Notes under the pieces: model-generated
What the model saw: the letters and a program-made list of their open reading frames with translations, nothing else
Database searches by the model: none
Told to the model about the DNA's origin: nothing
Shown: one piece after another, positions 16,998 to 25,253 of the stretch
How positions within the stretch are numbered: position 1 is the stretch's first letter
How the letters are laid out: the number at the start of each line of letters is the position of its first letter
Origin: Geomonas sp. Red32
GTDB taxonomy: Bacteria; Desulfobacterota; Desulfuromonadia; Geobacterales; Geobacteraceae
Reading direction: 5' to 3'
Assembly (NCBI RefSeq): GCF_023652955.1
Contig: NZ_JAKLOY010000005.1
Span: 248,001 to 312,000 of the forward strand
Length of the DNA: 64,000 nt
Translations under genes and position numbers: made by a program

Positions 16998-18323
16998 CTA
17001 GAACATGAACCTCGTGATGGTGTAGGCGACCACGGTGGAAACCCCGACCCCGATGAAGCCGGGAATCATGAAGCTGTGGTTCAACAGGTACTTCCCGATC
17101 CTGGTGGTGCCGGTCCGGTCCATGTTGATGGCGGCCAGGTCGCTCGGGTAGAAGGCGAAGAAGAAGTAGGCGTAGCTGCACGGCATGAGCCCTAAGAGCA
17201 GCGGAGCGGGAAGCCCCAGTGCCAGGCCGAAGGGGAGCATGATGATCAGGGTGGCCGCCTGGCTCTTCACGAAGGCGGAGACGCAGAACATGGCGATCCC
17301 GAAGGTCCAGGGGGCGATCTTCACCATCATGCCGATCTTGTCGACGAGGAAGCTCTTGTTGGCGGTCACGAAGGTATCGGACATCCAGGCGATACCGAAG
17401 ATGGAGACGACGGCTATCATGCCGGCGGTGAAGACGCTGGAGTGGGCGATGTCTTTGGCCTTAACACCCGAGAAGAACATGATGAAGGCGCCGAAGCCGA
17501 GCATGATGAACTGGACCACGGTGGTCATCGGGACCGGCTTGCCGGCTGCCAGCGGGAGAAGCTCGGGGTACACCGCGAAGCCGATGATGCTCAGCACGCC
17601 GGCGAAGAAGAGGAGCACGGAAACCTTGGCGGTGGTGGTGACTTTCTTGTCCAGGGTGGTGACCGAGCCGTTCAGGGCGGCGGCGAATTCGGGGTCCTTC
17701 AGCCTTTCCAGGAACTCGGGATCCTCGTACAGTTCTTTGCCGCGGTTGAAGCTCCATGCTGCGGCAGCCAGCACGCCGATCACGCCCGCCGGCAGGGTAA
17801 CCATGAGGATGTTGAAGAGGGTGATGGGATGGCCGGTCTTAATGGTGAAGGCCAGGAAGGTGGTGACCGCGGCTGCCACCGGGCTCGCCGTGATCCCCAT
17901 CTGGGAGGCGACCGAGGAGATCGCCATCGGACGCTCCGGACGGATCTTGGTCTTCAGCGCCACGTCGGCGATGACCGGAAGGAGCGCGTACACCGCATGG
18001 CCGGTACCGACGCAGACGGTCAGGAAGAAGGTGGAGAGCGGCGCCAGGATCGTCACGTACTTCGGATGCGCCCGCAGCATCTTTTCGGTCAGCTGCACCA
18101 GGTACTCGAGCCCCCCCGCCACTTGCAGGGTCGCCGAGGCGGTCACCACCGCCAGGATGATCAGCATGACCGCGATCGGGGGCTCGGATGGAGCCACCCT
18201 GAAAAAGAGCACCAGGACCGAGACGCCCAAGCCGCCGATCAGACCAAGGGCCACGCCCCCTTTGCGCACGCCGAGTAGGATCGCTCCCAGCACCAGCACG
18301 AATTGGATCCAGAACATTGCCAT
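16998..18323 (-). CDS. dcuB: Anaerobic C4-dicarboxylate carrier (DcuA/DcuB family)
   Basis: 441 residues, about 11-12 membrane helices. Family-defining stretches include RKGGVALGLIGGLGV, ASATLQVAGGLEYL, HPKYVTILAPLSTFFLTV, GTGHAVYALLPVI, IRPERPMA, ASQMGITASPV, YPSDLAAINMD and RTGTTRIGKYLLNHSFMIPG. GTGH and RPERP favour DcuB over DcuA. Dcu carriers exchange external fumarate for internal succinate during fumarate respiration. I chose the ATG at 18323 (GAGGTGA upstream; begins MAMFWIQFV) rather than an upstream in-frame codon at 18386, because the predicted sigma-54 transcription start falls at about 18387. Regulation is probably by the adjacent NtrC-type system. Confidence 0.94.
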   Translation of the reverse strand: MAMFWIQFVLVLGAILLGVRKGGVALGLIGGLGVSVLVLFFRVAPSEPPIAVMLIILAVVTASATLQVAGGLEYLVQLTEKMLRAHPKYVTILAPLSTFFLTVCVGTGHAVYALLPVIADVALKTKIRPERPMAISSVASQMGITASPVAAAVTTFLAFTIKTGHPITLFNILMVTLPAGVIGVLAAAAWSFNRGKELYEDPEFLERLKDPEFAAALNGSVTTLDKKVTTTAKVSVLLFFAGVLSIIGFAVYPELLPLAAGKPVPMTTVVQFIMLGFGAFIMFFSGVKAKDIAHSSVFTAGMIAVVSIFGIAWMSDTFVTANKSFLVDKIGMMVKIAPWTFGIAMFCVSAFVKSQAATLIIMLPFGLALGLPAPLLLGLMPCSYAYFFFAFYPSDLAAINMDRTGTTRIGKYLLNHSFMIPGFIGVGVSTVVAYTITRFMF

Positions 18324-18397
18324 TGTCTTCACCTCTCGTTTTAGGCCAGGTCCGTCACCGTCCGGGCCGATTTGGCTCACCGCCACACCCTCATGAG

Positions 18398-18413
18398 AGC
18401 ATCAACGGTGCCA
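18398..18413 (-). promoter_or_regulatory. Sigma-54 promoter of the dicarboxylate carrier gene
   Basis: On the minus strand the sequence is TGGCAC-CGTTG-ATGCT, matching the -24/-12 consensus TGGCAC-N5-TTGCW except for one base, with exact GG-N10-GC spacing. Predicted start of transcription is ~18387, giving a ~64-nt leader to the carrier start. An NtrC-type activator is encoded next to it. Confidence 0.82.
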
Positions 18414-18492
18414 AAACCAAGGAAAGAAGCTAAGACGCGGTTATGACGTGGAAAAGAGGAAGAAGCGGCAACAGGCCGGGCGGGGAAGTGGA

Positions 18493-18507
18493 ATAACGAG
18501 AGGTTAT
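18493..18507. promoter_or_regulatory. Inverted repeat ATAAC-N5-GTTAT, candidate enhancer site (proximal)
   Basis: Perfect 5-bp arms ATAAC / GTTAT about 110 bp upstream of the predicted sigma-54 start, a usual place for an NtrC-family upstream activator site. It shares the half-site (A)GGTTAT with the larger repeat at 18574-18608. Confidence 0.55.
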
Positions 18508-18573
18508 AGCCGGGCGGGGGCGGAGAAGGTTAACAGGAGCTAAGTGGCGGCAGCAAGCGGAGTTACCGGCGGA

Positions 18574-18608
18574 GATAACCTGCGGCTATGTTATAACCGC
18601 AGGTTATC
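18574..18608. promoter_or_regulatory. Perfect 12-bp inverted repeat, candidate enhancer site (distal)
   Basis: GATAACCTGCGG (18574-18585) and CCGCAGGTTATC (18597-18608) are exact inverted copies around an 11-bp centre. The right arm overlaps the stop codon of the regulator gene. No T-run follows on the minus strand, so it is not an ordinary terminator. Its half-sites recur in the proximal repeat, and it lies ~200 bp from the sigma-54 promoter, which suits an activator enhancer. Confidence 0.6.
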
Positions 18609-20031
18609 CCGGTTGGGAACGCATCATCTTGAGCCGCTTGTTGAGGGCAGGCTGGGAGATACCGAGCAGGCGGGCGGCCAGGGTCTGGTTGCCGTTCGCG
18701 CGCGCCATCGCCTCCATGACGAGGAAGCAGGCGGCGTCGGCGAAGGTGGGGAGATCGGCGAAGCCTGCAAACGGGTTATCCCGTGGAGCCGGTGCCGGGG
18801 CGGGGAGCGACTCGCGGGCCCCTTCCACCGCCTGCACGAAGGCCTCCATGGAGAGCATCCGGTCCCGGTGCAGGCTGACCGCATCGTAGACCATGGCGCG
18901 GAGCTCGCGGACGTTGCCGGGAAAGCTGTAGGTGGCAAGGAACTGGGCGAGCCCCTTGGGGGGAGTCGGCTTCTTCTTCCCGAGCGCCTCGGCGGCCTCG
19001 GCCAGGAAGTGGTCCAAAAGGAGCGGGATGTCCCCCTTGCGCTCCCTGAGCGGTGGGACCTTGACCTGGTGGGTGCGCAGGCGGAAGTAGAGGTCGCGCC
19101 GGAAGGTACCGGCCCCCTCCTTGGCGGCGATGTTCTGGTGGGTGGCCACGATCACCCGCGCCTTGATCCGCTTGGGCTGATCGCTTCCCAGCGGGAAGTA
19201 TTCCCCCTCCTGCAAGAGCCGCAGAAGCTTGACCTGGGAGGGGATGCTCAGGTCGCCGATCTCGTCCAGGAAGAGGGTGCCGTCGGCCGCCTCCTCGACC
19301 ATCCCCTTGCGGGGAGCCTCGGCGCCGGTGAAGGCGCCGCGCAGGTGGCCGAAGAGGGTATCGGCGAAGACCGAGTCGTCGAGGCCGGCCACGTTGACGG
19401 TGACCAGTTTGCCACGGCAGCCGGAAAGCCGGTGGGCGGCCCGGGCCAAAAGCTCCTTCCCCACCCCGCTCTCACCGGTGATCAGAAGCGGCTGGGGGCT
19501 TTTGGCCACCGCCTCCAGGTAGGCGAAGATCCCGAGCATGCCGCGGTCGGCGGTGACGATGTCGGCGAAGACCTCGGGGTGGCGAAGCTCCCCGGAGACC
19601 AGGCGGTTCGACATCTCCCGGTAATCCCGCTGCATCTCCAGCACGCGGACCGCCCTCAGCACGCCCCCCACGATCCGGTCCTCTTCGTCGGTCTTGATGA
19701 AGTAGTCGAAGGCGCCGAGCTTCATGCAGCGGACCGCGGTCTCCAGCTGGTTCAACCCGCTCACCACGATGGTCGTGATCTCCGGATGGCGCTCGGCGAT
19801 CGCCTTCAGGAGCTCCTCGCCCGAGAGGTGCGGCATGGTGAGGTCGAGGAGCACCATGCCGATCCCTCCGCCGTCCAGCATCTCCATCACCCGGCGGGAA
19901 TCGTCGCAGGTGACCAGGTTGGTGAGCCCGGCCACGCTTTTCAGGGTGAGCGAGAGGGAGCGGAGCCAGGTCGGCTCGTCGTCGACCAGGAGGATGCGGA
20001 AATTGGGATAGAGGGTAGTTTCGCCGGTCAT
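18604..20031 (-). CDS. NtrC-family sigma-54-dependent response regulator
   Basis: 475 residues. An N-terminal receiver (~10-130) has ILLVDDEP, phospho-Asp in MVLLDLTMPHLSG, and a Lys near YFIKTDEED. The AAA+ core (~150-390) shows Walker A GESGVGKE, the sigma-54-contacting GAFTGA loop (HLRGAFTGAEAPRKG), and Walker B LFLDEIGDL. A Fis-type helix-turn-helix ends the protein (NQTLAARLLGISQPALNKRL). All parts needed for sigma-54 activation are intact. Overlaps its sensor kinase by 4 bp. The adjoining carrier gene has a -24/-12 promoter and inverted repeats, making that carrier the probable target. Confidence 0.95.
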   Translation of the reverse strand: MTGETTLYPNFRILLVDDEPTWLRSLSLTLKSVAGLTNLVTCDDSRRVMEMLDGGGIGMVLLDLTMPHLSGEELLKAIAERHPEITTIVVSGLNQLETAVRCMKLGAFDYFIKTDEEDRIVGGVLRAVRVLEMQRDYREMSNRLVSGELRHPEVFADIVTADRGMLGIFAYLEAVAKSPQPLLITGESGVGKELLARAAHRLSGCRGKLVTVNVAGLDDSVFADTLFGHLRGAFTGAEAPRKGMVEEAADGTLFLDEIGDLSIPSQVKLLRLLQEGEYFPLGSDQPKRIKARVIVATHQNIAAKEGAGTFRRDLYFRLRTHQVKVPPLRERKGDIPLLLDHFLAEAAEALGKKKPTPPKGLAQFLATYSFPGNVRELRAMVYDAVSLHRDRMLSMEAFVQAVEGARESLPAPAPAPRDNPFAGFADLPTFADAACFLVMEAMARANGNQTLAARLLGISQPALNKRLKMMRSQPG

Positions 20032-21824
20032 GCCGATGCCTCCTTGGCGGCGGGGAAGGTCAGGGTGACGCAGGTACCTTCTCCCGGGGTCGATGCGAAG
20101 CTCATGCTCCCGCCGTGCTCCTTGACGATCCCGGCGGAGACCGAGAGACCGAGGCCGGTCCCGCCGGAGTCCCGCTTGGTGGTGAAGAAGGGATCGGTCA
20201 GCCGGGAGAGATTCTCGGGGGCGATGCCGCTTCCCTGGTCCTCGACCCGCAAATCGATCCGCTCGCCATCGGAGGAGACCCCGGTGCTGACCGTGATCCC
20301 CCGCTGGGGGGCGGGGAGGGCCTGGCAGGCGTTGAGGATGAGGTTGACCACCACCTGCTCGATCCTTTGCGCGTTCCCCACCATGGAGGGGAGCGGATCG
20401 GTGAGCCGGACGGTGAGGTTGCCGGTGGCCTTGCGGATGGTGGGATCCACCAGCCTGAGCGCGGTCCGCACCACCTCGTTGAGATCCATACCGGCCCGGT
20501 CCCCGGCGTCGTCGCGGCGGGCGAAATCCTTCAGATCGTGCACAATCCGCTTGATCCTCTTGGCCCCCTCCTGCATGCCGTCCAGGATGCGGGGGATCTC
20601 CTCACGCATCTCCGAGTAGGGGATCCCTCCCAGCGGGAAGTCTCCGTGCTCGTGGTAGTACTCCTCGAGGATCGGGGTGGTGTCCTGGTGCGCCCTTTTG
20701 AGGACCGGGATGTCGAGCAGGATGAGACCGGTCGGGTTGTTGATCTCGTGGGCGACGCCGGAAACCAGCACCCCGAGAGCGGCCATCTTGTCCGCCTGCA
20801 CGAGCTGCTGCTGGTTCAACAGGAGCTCTTCCTGGGCGCGCTGCTTCTCGGCGATCTCGCGGGTGAGGTCGGCGGTCCTCAGCGCCACCTCGTGGTGCAG
20901 CGTGCGCGACCAGAGGGCGAAGGCGCCCAAAAGGAGCATGAGGGGGACCACCACGATGGCGGCGTACTTCACCACCATCTTCCAGTCCACCGGGGCGGGC
21001 TCCAGCACCCCCAGCCATTTCTCGTAGATCGCCTGCTGCTGCCCGGTTTTCTTCAGGATCGCCAGCCCCTCGTTGAAGCGTGAGATAAGCTCCTGGTTCC
21101 CCTTGTCCACGGCGTAGCAGTAGCGCTGGCTGGCAACGTTGCGGATCACCGGCACCAGGTTGGAGAGCTTCAGCTCCCGGATGATGTACATTCCCGGCAC
21201 GATGGCCACGATGGCATAGTCGGCGCTCCCGGCCGCCACCCGGCGCAGCGCGTCGGCCGGGGTGTCGGTCAGCACCAGTTTGGCGGGAAAACGGATCCCC
21301 GCCAGGTAGTCGTGCATGATGCCGCCGCGGTGGACGGCCACCGTTTTCCCCTCCAGGTCGTGAAGAGTGTTGACGTTATGGGAGTCCCGGCGGGCGAAGA
21401 CCGCGTGGTTGACGATGGTGTGGGGGATGGAGAAATCGACCTCGGCGGCGCGTTCGTCCGAATACGACATCCCCTCCAGGACGTCGACGGTGCCGTTTTG
21501 GAGCGCCTCCCGCATCTCCGACCAGGTCCCCAGCCGGAACCGCACCTTCATCCCCATGACTTCGGCGATGGCCTTGGTCAGCTCGACGTTGTAACCGGCG
21601 GGACGTCCGTCCTTGTCCAGATATTCGTAAGGGGGATAGTCGCGGTCGCCGCCGACGACGATCACCGAACCGGGAGGATGGTGGTAGACGTCGGGGTGGG
21701 CGGTGGCCAGGGTGGGGAAGAGAACGGCCAAAAGCGCCAGCGCCAAGGCAAACAGAAGCCAGGGGGAGGGGATTGCTGCTCCCGGGGAAGTGCGTCGATG
21801 GCGGGACGGCGAGGGCAACGGCAT
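20028..21824 (-). CDS. Sensor histidine kinase with periplasmic binding-protein-like sensor domain
   Basis: 598 residues. An N-terminal signal/anchor helix (~18-40) precedes a type-3 solute-binding-protein domain (~48-275; GDRDYPPYEYLDKDGRPAGYN, VDVLEGMSYSDERAAEVDFS, GKTVAVHRGGIMHDYL). A membrane helix at ~285-305, a coiled coil, the H box SGVAHEINNPTG and an ATPase part with NLILNACQA, EDQGSGI and GTGLGL follow. Binding-protein sensors bind small organic ligands directly; a dicarboxylate is plausible given the carrier next door but not shown. The frame extends to a TTG at 21869 without a ribosome site, so I use the ATG at 21824. Translationally coupled to the NtrC-type regulator. Confidence 0.93.
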   Translation of the reverse strand: MPLPSPSRHRRTSPGAAIPSPWLLFALALALLAVLFPTLATAHPDVYHHPPGSVIVVGGDRDYPPYEYLDKDGRPAGYNVELTKAIAEVMGMKVRFRLGTWSEMREALQNGTVDVLEGMSYSDERAAEVDFSIPHTIVNHAVFARRDSHNVNTLHDLEGKTVAVHRGGIMHDYLAGIRFPAKLVLTDTPADALRRVAAGSADYAIVAIVPGMYIIRELKLSNLVPVIRNVASQRYCYAVDKGNQELISRFNEGLAILKKTGQQQAIYEKWLGVLEPAPVDWKMVVKYAAIVVVPLMLLLGAFALWSRTLHHEVALRTADLTREIAEKQRAQEELLLNQQQLVQADKMAALGVLVSGVAHEINNPTGLILLDIPVLKRAHQDTTPILEEYYHEHGDFPLGGIPYSEMREEIPRILDGMQEGAKRIKRIVHDLKDFARRDDAGDRAGMDLNEVVRTALRLVDPTIRKATGNLTVRLTDPLPSMVGNAQRIEQVVVNLILNACQALPAPQRGITVSTGVSSDGERIDLRVEDQGSGIAPENLSRLTDPFFTTKRDSGGTGLGLSVSAGIVKEHGGSMSFASTPGEGTCVTLTFPAAKEASA

Positions 21825-21907
21825 GGGTTCTTTCTTCCGCGACGGCGCGGATCTTTCCCTCTGTTTCAAAGGGAGGGCGGTGTGATGATGGGATTAAACG
21901 GACCGGG

Positions 21908-22180
21908 CTACTTATCCTCGTCGGACAGTTCCTGGGTAACGATGCTGTCGCAGATGATTTTCTTGCTGTCACGCATGTCCGAATACTTGAAGCCGCCGCC
22001 CAGGGTGGAGGGTGAACAGACGTTGTCGGGAGAGTTGGCGTTGACCAGACAGATTGCGCAAGTGACGGTGGGATTATCAGTCAGTTTCTCTACTTCTTCA
22101 ATATATCCTTTGCTGTGCAAGTAGCAGATGTGCTGTTCGTGCTTGCCCGCACAGACGCAGGTTATTTTTTTCTCATCCAT
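21908..22180 (-). CDS. Small cysteine-rich protein (90 aa)
   Basis: Begins MDEKKITCVCAGKHEQHICY; further cysteines are in TCAICLVNA, NVCSPS and IICDS, eight Cys in all, with two nearby His. The pattern C-x-C...C...C-x2-C suggests metal (zinc or iron) binding, but no named family is recognised. GGAGG lies 7 nt before this ATG; the frame also runs 51 bp further up, without a ribosome site at its first ATG. Lies upstream of the kinase on the same strand, with an 83-bp gap. Confidence 0.8.
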   Translation of the reverse strand: MDEKKITCVCAGKHEQHICYLHSKGYIEEVEKLTDNPTVTCAICLVNANSPDNVCSPSTLGGGFKYSDMRDSKKIICDSIVTQELSDEDK

Positions 22181-22375
22181 TTCATGCCTCCGGTACAACC
22201 AGTTAAGCGGTCCGTCATCCTTGGAAGCCAAGGTATATAGTAGTCTTTTCCGCCGCCTCTGTCATGCGCGGGCTCTTCGGCGGAGCCCAATTCAGCACCC
22301 GCGGGCTCTTCGGAGGAGTCCCCCCTTCAGTCTCCCCTTTGGAAAATGTCTCTCCAAGGACTACGTGGGAAGCCG

Positions 22376-22402
22376 GGTCCCCCCCTTGTCAAAGGGGGGA
22401 CT
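22376..22402. repeat. KGG-type dispersed repeat, single short copy
   Basis: GTCCCCCCCTTGTCAAAGGG followed by GGGACTT forms a near-palindrome. The same core recurs at 25033-25165 and inside the gene at 58418-58512. It lies just downstream of ppk1 (minus strand). A degenerate C-rich relative lies ~50 bp before it, and a direct repeat GCGGGCTCTTCGG occurs at about 22267 and 22303. Confidence 0.7.
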
Positions 22403-22430
22403 TATAGATGAATCGGCCTCCAGCGGGGCG

Positions 22431-24827
22431 TCACGGCCTGCGGACGTCGATGGTGACTTTCTGCTTCTTGAGCTCCTCTTTGAGCCGCTTATGCGCCTGC
22501 TCGATAAGCATCTGGTGGGTTCCCTCGGTGGGTGCTCCCTCGGCGGGGTGCCGCTGCAGATAAGTTCCGTCGGGCTGCATGTCCCAGGCGGAGCGGTGGT
22601 CGGCCTCGTAGCACTCGAGGATGGAGCGGAGCTCGGCGGTCAGCTCGGGCTCGGTGACCGGGCAGAGCACCTCCACCCGCGCCTCGAGGTTGCGCTTCAT
22701 GGCGTCGGCCGAGGTGATGAAGTACTCCTCCTGCCCGCCGTTTCGGAAGTAGTACAGGCGCGCGTGCTCGAGGAAGCGCCCGACGATACTGACCACCCGG
22801 ATGTTGTCGGAAAGCCCGGGGATCCCCGGCCGCAGGCGGCAGGTGTCCCGGACGTAGAGATCCACCTTCACCCCCGCCATCGATGCGCGATAGAGCGCCT
22901 TGACCGTCTCCCCGTCCTCCAGGGCGTTCATCTTGAGCTGGATGAGCCCGCCCCCGCGCTCGCGGTGCAGCGCGATCTCCCGCTCGATCTTCGACAAGAG
23001 CGACTTCTTCAGGAACCTGGGAGCAGGCACCAGCGCGCGGTAGTGACGGTTGGCCGAGAAACCGGTGGTGAGATAGTTGAAGAGCTCGGTGACGTCCTGG
23101 GCGATGGTCTCGTCGCAGGTCAAAAGCCCGAGGTCGCTGTAGATGCGGGCGGTCTCGGCGTGGTAGTTGCCGGTCCCGATGTGCACGTAGCGCCTCAAGC
23201 CCTGGTAGTCCTGGCGGACCACCAGGATCACCTTGCAGTGGGTCTTCAGCCCCACCACCCCGTAGGTGACGTGGATCCCCGCCTCCTCCATCATCTCCGC
23301 AAACCGGATGTTGGCCGCCTCGTCGAAGCGCGCCTTGAGCTCCACCACCACCGCCACCTGCTTGCCGTTTTGGGCGGCCTGGAGCAGGGAATCGACGATG
23401 CGGCTTTGGGCCGAGGTCCGGTAGAGGGTCATCTTGATGGCGCGCACCTTGGGATCGTCGGCCGCCTCGCGCAGGAAGCGCTCTACCGAGGTGGAGAAGG
23501 AGATGTACGGGTGCTGCAGCACGACGGCGCCGGCGTCCCGGATGGTGTGGAAGATGTTCCGCTTGGTGAGGAGCAGCGGGTGGTCGATCGGGTGATGGGG
23601 CGGGTCGTGCAGCCGCGGGTAGTCGAGCTTGGCCAGCTCGAAAAGGTCGCGCATCGCCAGCATGCCCGAGACCTCGAAGACGTCGTTCTCCTCGTCGAGC
23701 TCCAGTTCGGCGGCCAGCCTGCCGCGGTGGACCGGGTCCATCCCGGCCTCGATCTCCAGGCGGACGATGGGGGCGAAACGCCGCTCCTTGAGCTCGGACT
23801 CGATCATCGCCATCAGGTCGTCCGCCTCCTCCTCGTCCTTCTCCGTGTTGGCGTTGCGGGTGACCCGGAAGATCTCGCAGGCGGCCACGTGCATGCCCGG
23901 GAAAAGGGTGTCGAGGTTGTTCCGCATCACCTCTTCCAGGAGGATGAAATGGTCCGCCTTGCCGATCCGGATGAAACGCGGGGAGCCTAAGCCTATCGGG
24001 ACCTTGACCCGGGCCAGCGTCAGCTCCCGGGACTTCGGGTAGCGTAGGGTCACCAGGAGGTTCAGGGAGAGGTTGGAGATGAACGGGAACGGGTGCGCCG
24101 GGTCGATCGACTGGGGAGTCAGCAGGGGATAGATGTTGGTGTAGAAGTGCTCCCGGACGTGCTTCTTCTGTTTGGGGGAGAGAGAGTCGTAGCTTTCGAT
24201 GACGATCCCCTTCTGCTCGAGGAGGGAGCGCACCGCCTTGAAGGCCTCTTTGGTGCGGCCGTGGATGTCGCGGATGAGGGCCTGGGACTCGAGGACCTGC
24301 TGGCGCGGCGTGCGGCCGTCCAAGGTGGGCTCGTGCATCCCGGCGCCGATCTGCTGCTTGAGGCCGCCGATCCTCTTCATCACGAACTCGTCGAGGTTAG
24401 AGCTCACGATGGCGATGAATTTGAGCCGCTCCAAGAGCGGCGTGCGGTCGTCGATGGCCTCGTGGAGCACCCGGCGGTTGAACTCCAGCCAGGTCAGCTC
24501 GCGGTTGAGATACCACTGGCTGTCGGAGAGGTCGAAGGGAGACTCCGGTGCGGTGGCGGGGCCGGCCTTCTTCGCCCGCGCCCCCTTCTCCTTGGCAGCC
24601 TTGGGAGGGGCAGCTTTCGGCTTTCCCACTTTGGCCGGTTTGACGGCCTTCTTCTTGGGAGTCTTGCCGGCGGGAGGTTTCCCCGCCGCCGGAGATGGCT
24701 CGGGCTGCGGTGGCATCGGGGCGGCGTCCCCTACCCTCTCGGGCGCCTCCCCTGACGGAATTTCCTTGGAAGCTGAGTTTCCCTCATCGCTGTTCTTGAC
24801 TAGTTTCAGGATCTTGGTCTCAATCAC
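22431..24827 (-). CDS. ppk1: Polyphosphate kinase 1 with K/A/P-rich N-terminal extension
   Basis: 798 residues; PPK1 is usually ~690-720. The core begins at ~103 with YLNRELTWLEFNRRVLHEA and SSNLDEFVMKRIGGLK. Motifs of the catalytic half are present: RAIKMTLYRTSAQS, ARFDEAANIRFAE, the KTHCK histidine that becomes phosphorylated, and HIGTGNYH. It makes polyphosphate from ATP reversibly. The first ~95 residues are an added low-complexity tail rich in Lys, Ala and Pro, like a histone H1 tail. The start is GTG with GGAG 7 nt upstream. Apparently monocistronic; a second, unrelated polyphosphate enzyme (PPK2) is at 56.2-57.1 kb. Confidence 0.96.
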   Translation of the reverse strand: MIETKILKLVKNSDEGNSASKEIPSGEAPERVGDAAPMPPQPEPSPAAGKPPAGKTPKKKAVKPAKVGKPKAAPPKAAKEKGARAKKAGPATAPESPFDLSDSQWYLNRELTWLEFNRRVLHEAIDDRTPLLERLKFIAIVSSNLDEFVMKRIGGLKQQIGAGMHEPTLDGRTPRQQVLESQALIRDIHGRTKEAFKAVRSLLEQKGIVIESYDSLSPKQKKHVREHFYTNIYPLLTPQSIDPAHPFPFISNLSLNLLVTLRYPKSRELTLARVKVPIGLGSPRFIRIGKADHFILLEEVMRNNLDTLFPGMHVAACEIFRVTRNANTEKDEEEADDLMAMIESELKERRFAPIVRLEIEAGMDPVHRGRLAAELELDEENDVFEVSGMLAMRDLFELAKLDYPRLHDPPHHPIDHPLLLTKRNIFHTIRDAGAVVLQHPYISFSTSVERFLREAADDPKVRAIKMTLYRTSAQSRIVDSLLQAAQNGKQVAVVVELKARFDEAANIRFAEMMEEAGIHVTYGVVGLKTHCKVILVVRQDYQGLRRYVHIGTGNYHAETARIYSDLGLLTCDETIAQDVTELFNYLTTGFSANRHYRALVPAPRFLKKSLLSKIEREIALHRERGGGLIQLKMNALEDGETVKALYRASMAGVKVDLYVRDTCRLRPGIPGLSDNIRVVSIVGRFLEHARLYYFRNGGQEEYFITSADAMKRNLEARVEVLCPVTEPELTAELRSILECYEADHRSAWDMQPDGTYLQRHPAEGAPTEGTHQMLIEQAHKRLKEELKKQKVTIDVRRP

Positions 24828-25032
24828 ACATCACTCCATGACACCGTTGATACTTGTAATTCTTACACTATCCCGGTGCAAAGGCAAGGAAACCGGCAAC
24901 TTTGCTCTCAAGGAAAGGTAAAGAGAACGGCATCGGCGGGCTCATTCATGGAGGGGCAGGATGATCTTCTATAGACGGTGGTGAGATTCAGCCAATCATG
25001 GCGGCAGTGAGTCCGGTGCCCTCACCGAAGTC

Positions 25033-25165
25033 AAAGTCCCCCTTTAACAAGTGAGATTCGAAAGTCCCCCTTGTTAAAGGGGGATTTAGGGGGATTTGCC
25101 TCTCGATCACGTCAGTCCGAGGCAAATCCCCCCTGTCCCCCCTTTGACAAGGGGGGGACACGGGT
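25033..25165. repeat. KGG-type repeats arranged as an inverted pair
   Basis: One element at about 25069-25100 contains AAGTCCCCCTTGTTAAAGGG then GGGATTTAGGGGGATTTGCC. An oppositely oriented element lies at 25121-25165 (GGCAAATCCCCCCTGTCC ... CTTTGACAAGGGGGGGAC). The two face each other across ~18 bp, so the whole block could fold back on itself. A broken half copy is at 25033-25050. The rest of the gap from 24828 to 25180 shows nothing else. Confidence 0.85.
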
Positions 25166-25180
25166 TCACAGTTAATCGGC

Positions 25181-25230
25181 AAAAAAAAAGCCCCTGCGAA
25201 CGCGCCGGGGGGGCTTGTTCGACAGGGGCT
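25181..25230 (-). terminator. Rho-independent terminator of the 53-codon gene
   Basis: On the minus strand, AGCCCCTGTCGAAC pairs with GTTCGCAGGGGCT (one mismatch) around a C-rich loop and is followed by nine T residues. It starts 24 bp after the small gene's stop. Confidence 0.88.
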
Positions 25231-25253
25231 GTCTTCGGGGAAGAGATGGGGGA

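Noticed and set aside
18324..18386. Upstream start for the dicarboxylate carrier adding 21 residues
   Set aside because: It would lie at the predicted sigma-54 transcription start, and the added residues are not membrane-like; the internal ATG has a ribosome site.
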